Below are positions 17,578 through 23,871 of a stretch of 64,000 nucleotides of DNA, piece by piece. The notes below the pieces were generated by a model. The model saw only the letters and a list, made by a program, of their open reading frames with translations, searched no databases and had not been told where the DNA came from. Within the stretch, counting starts at the first letter, position 1, and each line of letters begins with the position of its first letter. The translations under genes and the position numbers were made by a program. Source of the DNA: Acidimicrobiia bacterium (GTDB lineage: Bacteria; Actinomycetota; Acidimicrobiia; Acidimicrobiales; Aldehydirespiratoraceae); contig JAJEJB010000056.1 in NCBI GenBank assembly GCA_022828135.1, positions 62,001-126,000 of the forward strand. The letters are read 5' to 3'.

Positions 17578-18335
17578 CGGCACCGGAGACTTCGCAGACT
17601 GCCATCGTTCAGCAGCCACGTCTCATCCATCCGCGCCGCAACCGCCGGGTCGTGCGTTGAGACGATCAGTGTCGCGGCGCTCTGGTGAGCTGACTCGAGC
17701 AGCAGCCGCACCACCTGCTCGGAGTTGGCCGCATCGAGCGACCCGGTGGGTTCGTCGCACAGCAGGACCGCCGGCCTCGTGACGAGGGCTCGCGCCACCG
17801 CGGCCCGCTGCGTCTCGCCGCCGGAGAGTTGGGCGGGCCATGCCCCCGGATCGCGCAGCCCGACTGCTTCGAGGGCACCTTGCACCCGCCCCTCATCGGG
17901 GCGCTTTCCGCTGAGCCGCAGCGGAAGCGACACGTTCTCCGCGACGTTCAGTTCCGGCAGCAGTTCGCCGAACTGGAACACCATCGAGACTCTCTCCCGC
18001 CGGTGACGGGCGAGGGCCCGCGCCGATGCGCTCACGAGGTCGAGACCAGCGACCTCCACGTCGCCGGAGTCCGGGGTGATCAGGCCGGCCAGAACGTGAA
18101 GCAAGGTCGTCTTGCCCGAGCCGCTAGGACCCATCATTGCGACGCATCGCCCGGCGGGGACCGCGAGGTCCAGACTGTTCAGAACCTCGTGGTCCCCGAA
18201 CGAGCAGCAGAGCGCCCGACAAAGGATCGCCAGCCCGTCGTCACGCGGCCCAAGGGCCATGTCCATTGCTCTATTCAGACTGGGAACCGGGTCGCTGTGC
18301 GTGCGGCCGTCTGATCTGCGTTGGTGCTTCTGCAC
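17574..18335 (-). CDS. ABC transporter ATP-binding protein (LolD/MacB type)
   Basis: A 253-residue ATPase. It has Walker [11 protein letters not shown]-loop [13 protein letters not shown], signature [16 protein letters not shown], Walker [14 protein letters not shown] and the switch His in STHD. This set is typical of the MacB/LolD group that powers FtsX-like permeases. GTG 18335 is preceded by GGAG nine bases upstream; ATG codons at residues 24 and 26 are alternatives closer to the family's usual length. It lies 33 nt downstream of the secreted-protein gene. Confidence 0.9.
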   Translation of the reverse strand: MQKHQRRSDGRTHSDPVPSLNRAMDMALGPRDDGLAILCRALCCSFGDHEVLNSLDLAVPAGRCVAMMGPSGSGKTTLLHVLAGLITPDSGDVEVAGLDLVSASARALARHRRERVSMVFQFGELLPELNVAENVSLPLRLSGKRPDEGRVQGALEAVGLRDPGAWPAQLSGGETQRAAVARALVTRPAVLLCDEPTGSLDAANSEQVVRLLLESAHQSAATLIVSTHDPAVAARMDETWLLNDGSLRSLRCR

Positions 18336-18368
18336 TTGGAGTCACTCCGTAACGACGGTCCGTCATTG

Positions 18369-18767
18369 TCAGGTGGACTGCCAGTTCCCGCACTCGTCAG
18401 GCCAGAACGACCGGTACTCGCAGGTCTTGTGCCGGTGAATTGTCCACGGCAGATTCGACGTCGCGCAAATGCCGTTGTTTCCATCGACATCCTTAGCCGC
18501 GTCGGTACCAGAACCGGACGCATTGTCGTCAGCCACAGACTTCACTCGGGTTTGATCGCTCTCTTCATCACAGGTGGTGATGTGGGTGTCCGACCAGTCA
18601 AACGAGTAGTCATCACCTTGGTAACTCGTGACCGCGCCAACAGCGGAGCTGGACACGGCGAGGATCGCCGTGGAAACCAGAAGGGCTACTGCTCCACAGA
18701 GAGCATGCCTCCGAGCACCTGTGACTGTCTGCCGACCTCTAATCCATAATGTTTGCATCTTTGCCAT
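18369..18767 (-). CDS. Small secreted protein with four cysteines, first gene of an ABC-exporter operon
   Basis: A 132-residue preprotein. A basic N-terminus and hydrophobic core with ...SSSAVGA form a signal peptide to about residue 45. The mature part is Asp/Ser/Asn-rich with four Cys in TTCDEE, GICATS, KTCEYR and DECGNW, enough for two disulfides. The pattern recalls small Cys-rich secreted proteins common in Streptomyces, whose role is unknown to me. AGGA lies eight bases before ATG 18767. Cotranscription with the ABC genes suggests the transporter serves or responds to this protein, by analogy with lactococcin-972 loci, though the sequence is not clearly lactococcin-like. Confidence 0.75.
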   Translation of the reverse strand: MAKMQTLWIRGRQTVTGARRHALCGAVALLVSTAILAVSSSAVGAVTSYQGDDYSFDWSDTHITTCDEESDQTRVKSVADDNASGSGTDAAKDVDGNNGICATSNLPWTIHRHKTCEYRSFWPDECGNWQST

Positions 18768-19124
18768 TGCCTATTCCTTTCATCCTCTTCGGTGAGCGCC
18801 GATTCGTCGAGGCGGAGCCTCGCCTTGCCGGATCTCAGTGGGTTACTTGCCCGCTGGGGCCTTCGCGTTAGGGAGATTCATCGGATTTCTTGTCGGCCTC
18901 GCGTGACAGGTTCGGCGAGACGGCACCTCAACCAGCCGCGGTCGTCCAAGTGGGCTAGCAGCTAGGCGCCCCGAGGGCAGCGGCAGCCGCGGCCGCGACA
19001 TGGCTCGTGTTGCGGGCGTCTTGAGATTTCTTGGGAGACCGCGCGCGACAAACGTCGGCGACGAGGCAAGCAGGACGCGAGCCCGAGGACCGTCCTCGGA
19101 GCCGTGGGCGGAAGGGAGCTTGCC
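18768..19124. other. Gene-free divergent intergenic region
   Basis: A 357-bp stretch between two secreted-protein genes read outward. Open frames here are short and lack coding character. It should contain both promoters. A GC-rich hairpin, CCGAGGA/TCCTCGG at 19083-19099, lies 25 bases before the plus-strand ATG. I could not identify a clear -35/-10 pair or an ECF-type consensus. Confidence 0.6.
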
Positions 19125-19649
19125 ATGAGCAGCATCAAGACAATCTGGATCGCAGCGACGGCGGTGGTCATCGCCAGCGGGCTGGCGACCGGCGTGCCGG
19201 CCGTGTCGGCTGCGGAGCCACATGAGGCCGAACGGCACTGCGTGATCGCGGTCACCGCAGTGCAGGGCGGTGTGCTGGTGACTGCGCCCGAGGTGTGCTT
19301 CGCCACGCTGGCTCAGGCCGATAGCTATGCCGCGTCCTTGGGTACCGAGAAGGCCGGTTTGAGCCACTCCGCGCAGTCATCGGGCGCCAACACCATCGGA
19401 ACCCACTTCAGTTCGACGTCCTACCGTGGATCCTCCGTCCGGGTTGTCGGGACGACCTGCAGTGGCGGCGTGTGGTACCCCACGGGAACCTGGGACAACA
19501 ACATCGAGTCGTCGCTGCACCACTGCGGAACATCTCCGACCAAGTTCTACGACTACTCCAGCTGCGCCGGACCGTCCCATAGCATCTACCAGGCGGCGTC
19601 GTCGCTCGGACAATGGAACAACCGTGCCTCATGCGTGCGCTACGGCTAG
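19125..19649 (+). CDS. Secreted protein, peptidase-inhibitor-I36 / crystallin-like
   Basis: A 174-residue preprotein from ATG 19125, chosen because GGGAG sits seven bases upstream. A signal peptide ends near VPAVSA (residue 29). The mature protein has Cys residues in RHCVIAV, EVCFATL, TTCSGG, HHCGTS, SSCAGP and ASCVRYG. The pattern IGTHFSST..RGSSVRVVGTTC..WDNNIESS..QWNNRASC resembles secreted actinobacterial proteins with a beta/gamma-crystallin-like fold related to I36 inhibitors. That match is from memory and is moderate. It is followed by an ECF sigma factor gene. Confidence 0.75.
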   Translation: MSSIKTIWIAATAVVIASGLATGVPAVSAAEPHEAERHCVIAVTAVQGGVLVTAPEVCFATLAQADSYAASLGTEKAGLSHSAQSSGANTIGTHFSSTSYRGSSVRVVGTTCSGGVWYPTGTWDNNIESSLHHCGTSPTKFYDYSSCAGPSHSIYQAASSLGQWNNRASCVRYG

Positions 19650-19726
19650 ACCGACGACGCCGGCATCAGCGCTGCTCGACGGGTTGTACCGGCCGTGACG
19701 GGCACCGCTGATCCCCGCGCTTCGAA

Positions 19727-19763
19727 CAGCCACCGCCTCGACCCCGCTCGGTGGCGGTGGCTG
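19727..19763 (+). terminator. 11-bp hairpin after the secreted-protein gene
   Basis: Arms CAGCCACCGCC (19727-19737) and GGCGGTGGCTG (19753-19763) pair perfectly around a 15-nt loop that can form a small inner stem. It lies 77 nt past the secreted-protein stop and 43 nt before the sigma factor start. No U-tract follows, so it may end or merely stabilise the upstream transcript. Confidence 0.4.
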
Positions 19764-19806
19764 GTCGACGCGCCGCGCCACACCGGCACACCTAGCCTCG
19801 TTGGTG

Positions 19807-20415
19807 ATGGCGACAGCGAGGCCGGGCTCCGGCCGGTGGCCAGGGGATCAGGGCAGCGAAATCGAACTGCTGGCCGCGGCGAGCCGCGACCCTGAGGCGT
19901 TCGGGGTGTTCTACGCCAACAACGTCCGGCCTCTCCTGGCGTTCTTCTGGTCTCGCACGCTAGACCGCGACGTTGCTTCCGACCTCACCGCCGAGACGTT
20001 TGCCGCCGCACTCGCAGGCGTCAGCCGGTACGACCCCGCGAAGGGAACGCCACGACAGTGGCTGTACGGGATCGCCAACAACCTGCTCAAGAGACTGTGG
20101 CGCACGAGGCGAGTGTCGTCGACCGCACGGAGGAAACTGCAGATCCAGACGCCGCCCACAGCCATGGCGGGCTGGGACGAGATCGAGGCGGCCGACGCCC
20201 GGCTCGACGCCGATCGGCTCTCCGGCGCGTTGGGGCGAGTGCCGCCGAAGAGCCGCGAGGCTGTGCGGCTGCGCATCGTTGAGCAACTCGAATACGGTGA
20301 GATCGCGCACCGTATCGGATGCAAGCCCGGCGCGGCTCGAGGCCTAGTTTTCCGGGGGCTCCGCCGCCTCAGGGATGAGTTCGAGGCACCGCCGGACTTC
20401 GAGGACAGACGATGA
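19807..20415 (+). CDS. ECF-type RNA polymerase sigma factor
   Basis: A 202-residue sigma-70 family factor. Region 2 reads DPEAFGVFYANNVRPLLAFFWSRTLDRDVASDLTAE (split here only by description), with TPRQWLYGIANNLLKRLWR at its end. Region 4 carries the HTH: VPPKSREAVRLRIVEQLEYGEIAHRIGC. Starts at TTG 19801, GTG 19804 and ATG 19807 are consecutive; ATG is chosen. It overlaps the next gene by four bases, the usual sigma/anti-sigma arrangement, and may control the adjacent secreted-protein genes. Confidence 0.9.
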   Translation: MATARPGSGRWPGDQGSEIELLAAASRDPEAFGVFYANNVRPLLAFFWSRTLDRDVASDLTAETFAAALAGVSRYDPAKGTPRQWLYGIANNLLKRLWRTRRVSSTARRKLQIQTPPTAMAGWDEIEAADARLDADRLSGALGRVPPKSREAVRLRIVEQLEYGEIAHRIGCKPGAARGLVFRGLRRLRDEFEAPPDFEDRR

Positions 20416-21197
20416 CGCACGACATCTCCGACTTCGAGCGGCAACTCGGCCGGGAACTCAGGGCGGCCGGCTATCGCCGCCTCCAGGCCCGCAGTCCCAA
20501 CCTCCAGATCCGTCGATGGAGGCCGGCCGCGCTGACCGCGGCGGTGGCGGCCGCGACGTTGGTGGCGGTGCTCGCATTTGTAGGGCTCCGACCACCGGCG
20601 GCCACCGCCCACCCGTTCAAGGTCGTCTATCTGCAGGACGAGATCAGACTCGATGTCATCAACGTGGTCGAGGACCCGCGCTCCGCAGAGCAGGAGTTGC
20701 GGGACGAACTGGGCGTCGACGTGACGTTCGTCGCGCTGCCCGCGCCCCCCGAGTTGGTCGACCAGGTCGTCTCCGTCTCAAGCACCGGCACCACCGACGT
20801 GCAGCCTGTCTTCGGCGATGACGGCCGGGCCGAGAGATTCGTCCTGCCCCGCGAGATCGACGGCCAACTGAGCATCCACTACGGCCGGCAGGCCCAATCG
20901 GGTGAGGACTACGACGTCGCGATCACCTCTCCGGTGTGCCACGAGCTGTGGGCCCAGGCCCCCTGGCAGGCCGCGGCGCGCCTCGCCGAGCTATCGGACA
21001 GCATCCGCTACAACACCGTGGACTCCGACTACAGACATGAGTCCGATGTGACGCCCGACGACATCGATCCCGGCTACCGACTGGTCGACATCATGTTCCT
21101 GTCCCAGGACGAACTCCTAGTCGTGTACGCCGCCCACCTCGACGCTCTCGGCACCAGCCGCCCAGAGTGCGGATGGTTCTCCGACTCCTCGGGCTGA
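20412..21197 (+). CDS. Probable anti-sigma factor, single-pass membrane protein
   Basis: A 261-residue protein with a cytoplasmic N-terminus of about 35 residues (ISDFERQLGRELRAAG), one transmembrane segment near 38-58, and an extracytoplasmic domain with two Cys (SPVCHELW, RPECGWF). ATG overlaps the sigma factor stop as ATGA. Size, topology and coupling fit an anti-sigma factor that holds its sigma partner at the membrane. No zinc-finger HxxxCxxC motif is visible, so the call rests mainly on context. Confidence 0.65.
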   Translation: MTHDISDFERQLGRELRAAGYRRLQARSPNLQIRRWRPAALTAAVAAATLVAVLAFVGLRPPAATAHPFKVVYLQDEIRLDVINVVEDPRSAEQELRDELGVDVTFVALPAPPELVDQVVSVSSTGTTDVQPVFGDDGRAERFVLPREIDGQLSIHYGRQAQSGEDYDVAITSPVCHELWAQAPWQAAARLAELSDSIRYNTVDSDYRHESDVTPDDIDPGYRLVDIMFLSQDELLVVYAAHLDALGTSRPECGWFSDSSG

Positions 21198-21265
21198 CGC
21201 CGATTTGGCAGGCTCTTGGCTGGTGACGGCCGCGGCCGTGTTGTAAGACTGGGTACAGTCGCTGA

Positions 21266-21517
21266 ATGACGATGTTGACCCGCCGGATGACCGACTCCGA
21301 GGCCGCCCGAGTTCGAGAGACAGCTGAGAGGCTCGGGGTGTCGGTCTCAGAGATGATCCGCGAGGCGTTGCGCCGCTACCTCAACTCTGTCGGGGCCGAG
21401 CACGACGCGGAGGTCTACGAAAGGTCGCCGCTGCGCCCGGACGAACTCGCGATCGCATCCATTCAAAGCTGGCTGCCAGCCGAGGACTGGTCCGACTGGG
21501 CAGATCCGTCGGGATGA
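21266..21517 (+). CDS. Ribbon-helix-helix antitoxin (CopG/MetJ type)
   Basis: An 83-residue protein. The N-terminal RHH fold reads MTMLTRRMTDSEAARVRE, then AERLGVSVSEMIREALRRYL, followed by an acidic tail rich in Trp and Asp that normally wraps the toxin. The intact antitoxin precedes and overlaps a broken MazF-type toxin. TGTA and TACA half-sites upstream (21243-21258) could be part of an autoregulatory operator. Confidence 0.8.
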   Translation: MTMLTRRMTDSEAARVRETAERLGVSVSEMIREALRRYLNSVGAEHDAEVYERSPLRPDELAIASIQSWLPAEDWSDWADPSG

Positions 21518-21815
21518 GATCTGGTTCGCCGCAGTGCCGGGTGGCGACAGGCCGATCCTCATGCTCACACGAGACCCGGTGGCGGACCGCTTCAACTCGG
21601 TGGTAGTCGCCGCACTGACCCGCACGCGTCGAGGCCTGATCTTCGAGTTGCCGCTCACCGTGCGCCAAGACGGAGTTCCCTCCGACAGCGTGTGGTCAAC
21701 TTCAACAGCATCCTGACGGTGCCCCCGGAGCGCGTTCCGGCGACGGGTGACGCAACTGAGCGCGGCGCGGCTCGAAAAGACGTGCCAGACGCTGAGGACC
21801 GCGACAGGCTGCTGA
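21504..21815 (+). pseudogene. MazF/PemK-type toxin with two compensating frameshifts
   Basis: The frame begins like MazF (IRRDEIWFAAVPGGDRPILMLTRD, described without the missing start) and runs to PSDSV. An extra dinucleotide at about 21691-21694 then shifts the frame to a TGA. The expected continuation VVNFNSILTVPPER is found two bases over. A further extra base near 21731-21735 restores the first frame, which ends RRVTQLSAARLEKTCQTL...TGC with TGA at 21813-21815. No normal start codon is seen; ATC occupies the expected place. The toxin should be inactive, while its antitoxin is intact. Confidence 0.8.
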
Positions 21816-21816
21816 C

Positions 21817-22134
21817 TCAGCAGTCGCTCAGAGCCGCGAGAGCGTCGCAGATCTCATGGCTGCGAGGCCCGAGCGCGCCCATGCGACGTGTCAACCAGGC
21901 CTTGCGAACCGGCCGAAGATTGTCGAACGAAGCAGCGCACGGCTCAAGCAGGCCCTCGCCGCGTCCCAATGGGATCTCGGTCGGGATGCCCCGCACGGTG
22001 CGGGTGACCGGCGCGACGAGGATTGCTCCGAGCACCGGAATGGCGGAGTCGCGGGTCACCACCATCACCGGCCTGCGCACATCCTCGGACTCGGCCCACC
22101 AGATCTCGCCGCGGGCGGGAGTCACGGCGGCCAC
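21817..22134 (-). CDS. MazF/PemK-type endoribonuclease toxin
   Basis: An intact 105-residue toxin. PARGEIWWAE at the N-terminus, RRPVMVVTRD, VAPVTRTVRG and LEPCAASFDNLRPVRKAWLT follow the MazF fold in order. These enzymes cleave mRNA at short sequences. GTG start at 22134, 16 nt after the antitoxin stop. It ends one base from the end of the broken plus-strand toxin gene, so the two systems meet tail to tail. Confidence 0.85.
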   Translation of the reverse strand: MAAVTPARGEIWWAESEDVRRPVMVVTRDSAIPVLGAILVAPVTRTVRGIPTEIPLGRGEGLLEPCAASFDNLRPVRKAWLTRRMGALGPRSHEICDALAALSDC

Positions 22135-22150
22135 CCCGGCGCCAGCCCTG

Positions 22151-22399
22151 TCACCACGGCTCCTCGGCGATCATCGCAGCAGCTCCGCTGTCGGCCCAGG
22201 CCAGCTCCTCATCAGTCTGAGGTATGCGCTGGTAGCCCTCCACGATCGCCTCTCCGATGCGACGCCGCCGCTCCGAGTCGATCCAGCGCTCGAGAGCGCT
22301 TCGAACCGCGTCCGACCGCGAGGACGCCAAGCCGCAGTCGACAAGCTCGTCAACCCCGGCCGCGAGCTCGTCGCTCACACGTGTAACCAGTTGCACCAT
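22151..22399 (-). CDS. Ribbon-helix-helix antitoxin partner of MazF
   Basis: An 82-residue RHH antitoxin. MVQLVTRVSDELAAGVDELV forms the DNA-binding strand and first helix, SSRSDAVRSALERWID the second, and the acidic tail (TDEELAWADSG) should bind the toxin. It precedes the toxin as in typical antitoxin-first operons. A 7-bp inverted repeat spans its start codon. Confidence 0.85.
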   Translation of the reverse strand: MVQLVTRVSDELAAGVDELVDCGLASSRSDAVRSALERWIDSERRRRIGEAIVEGYQRIPQTDEELAWADSGAAAMIAEEPW

Positions 22400-22405
22400 G
22401 CAACT
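22389..22405 (-). promoter_or_regulatory. Inverted repeat over the antitoxin start, probable autoregulatory operator
   Basis: AGTTGCACCATGCAACT is a perfect 7-bp inverted repeat with a 3-nt centre. The antitoxin ATG (22399-22397) lies inside it, and the minus-strand hexamer TAGTAT about 11 bases upstream could be its -10 element. Binding by the RHH antitoxin here would block both transcription and initiation. Inferred from position; no footprint data. Confidence 0.5.
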
Positions 22406-22676
22406 AGCATACTATCTTGGAAGTCAATCTGCATTGCAACGCTCGGCAGATCCCACGGACGCTTTCGTCAGGACCTTCCGCCGTGCTGAGCATCTCGATG
22501 CCGTCTTCCAAGCTGACGGTCGAAGCCACTGACACGTCGTAGTGGCGTGGGACCACCTTGACCTTCAGAACCATCTTGCCGAGCGTCTGTCCTCTCACGG
22601 CGATCATCGGCGCCTCGTAGAGGGTGCCGACTAATGGAAGCAAGAGGAACAACTCCGGTCCCCCGCCCACCTGCAC
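22404..22676 (-). pseudogene. RDD-family membrane protein fragment
   Basis: The frame contains FLLLPLVGTLYEAP, then AVRGQTLGKMVLKVKVV, the conserved end of an RDD domain (GQTLGKM..KV). The first RDD helices are missing and the chain ends in an unrelated tail at TAG 22404. At about 90 residues from GTG 22676 it is shorter than a complete RDD protein. Read as a decayed remnant lying between the oxygenase gene and the TA locus. Confidence 0.6.
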
Positions 22677-22717
22677 ATGGATGCGTGTGTAGTCGGTGTC
22701 GTGGCTGACCGCCGCCG

Positions 22718-23689
22718 CTAGCTGTCTTCGAGGCGGCGGCCGTCCTCTACCAGGTTGATCTCCCAGATCACCTTGTCGAGGGCGTCGGCCGAGGTGATGG
22801 TGGGGAACCTCAGAGGATGCTCGTCGGTCACGCAGGTGGGCAGCGGTGACAGGATCGTCCACGGCGTGGGATGAGCGAACTGCACCACCGAGTAGCGGTC
22901 GCCGGTCTGGCCCTCGGTGGCCATCACCCGGTGGATTCCCGCGCCGATCACGCCGTTGGTGAGGTGCTCGAGCATCATGCCGGTGTTGATGATGGCGCTG
23001 TCGGTGGGCGGGATGGCATCGACCCAGCCATCGCGGATCCGCACCTGCAGACCCGGTGCGGTGGCCCGGGGAAGCATGGTGATGAGGTTGATGTCGCCGT
23101 GCTCGGCGGCCCACATGAAGCCCTCGCCGGGAGCTGTATTCATCGGCGGGTAGTGAATGGCCCGGGTGAGGGTGGCGCCGTACTCGAGCATTACGTCGAA
23201 GAACTCCTCGTGGACCCCCACACCGACCGCGATCACCCGCAGCACCCGGCGCTGGATGTCGAGCACGGAGGCATGGAACCCGAGCAGCAGCTCGGTGACG
23301 CCCGGCTGGTCGTCCTCGGGCAGGGTGGGCGGCCCGTAGCGGTGGGGATACCGCTGGCGGAGCGGGTGGCCCGGCGGCGCGGGCTCACCCCAGTTGAGCA
23401 TCTCCTTGAGGTCGGGGATGTCGGAGATGGCGGCCGTCTCGGTCATCATCGGCGTGTAGCCGGTCTGACCGTGGGAACCGGCCACGATGTAGCGGTCCTT
23501 GCGATCCTGCGGAAGGCCGAAGAAGGCCTCCAGTTGCCCGTATGACTCGTCGATCACGCCCGCGCCCAGGTCGTGGGCCACGTAGACGAAGCCGGTGGCC
23601 AGGCTGCGCATCACCCCGTCCACCACCGCGGCCCGCTGGGCTTGGTTGCCCCGCTCGAATGCCACCAAATCGACGTCGAGTATCTCCAT
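22718..23689 (-). CDS. Isopenicillin-N-synthase-family 2-oxoglutarate/Fe(II) oxygenase
   Basis: A 323-residue non-haem iron oxygenase. Iron ligands are His197 and Asp199 (AEHGDIN) and His253 (GIHRVM); RYSVVQF (Arg265, Ser267) would bind the 2-oxoglutarate carboxylate. The N-terminal DIOX_N-like region carries GYTPMMTE. ATG 23689 (MEILDVDL) is chosen; the open frame upstream has non-coding composition. The substrate is not predictable: relatives hydroxylate or desaturate many small molecules. It is divergent from nrdA. Confidence 0.9.
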   Translation of the reverse strand: MEILDVDLVAFERGNQAQRAAVVDGVMRSLATGFVYVAHDLGAGVIDESYGQLEAFFGLPQDRKDRYIVAGSHGQTGYTPMMTETAAISDIPDLKEMLNWGEPAPPGHPLRQRYPHRYGPPTLPEDDQPGVTELLLGFHASVLDIQRRVLRVIAVGVGVHEEFFDVMLEYGATLTRAIHYPPMNTAPGEGFMWAAEHGDINLITMLPRATAPGLQVRIRDGWVDAIPPTDSAIINTGMMLEHLTNGVIGAGIHRVMATEGQTGDRYSVVQFAHPTPWTILSPLPTCVTDEHPLRFPTITSADALDKVIWEINLVEDGRRLEDS

Positions 23690-23754
23690 TCTCGCAACGC
23701 TAGTCGCACGCTGCGAGCAAGAAGCCCTGCTCAGCGGGGTCGCCGCGGCGTAAC

Positions 23755-23784
23755 TTGACACGCGTGTAGTTACGGTGCTGTAAT
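23755..23784 (+). promoter_or_regulatory. Sigma-70 promoter for nrdAB
   Basis: TTGACA (23755-23760), an 18-nt spacer and TGTAAT (23779-23784) give a near-consensus promoter 88 bases before the nrdA start. The 10-bp palindrome ACACGCGTGT at 23758-23767 overlaps the -35 box, and CAACT-CCGA-AGTTG follows the -10, so repressor control is plausible. Neither is a clear match to the NrdR box. Confidence 0.65.
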
Positions 23785-23871
23785 TCAACTCCGAAGTTGT
23801 GGCCGGTCTTGAGCGGGGTCCACAGCTCGTGGGGCATCCGCTGAACACCGGCAAGAGGGAGGCGCACCGAC

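Noticed and set aside
18843..19367. Minus-strand open frame across the intergenic region and secreted-protein gene
   Set aside because: It overlaps a gene with a signal peptide and ribosome site, has low-complexity Arg/His content and no recognisable domain.
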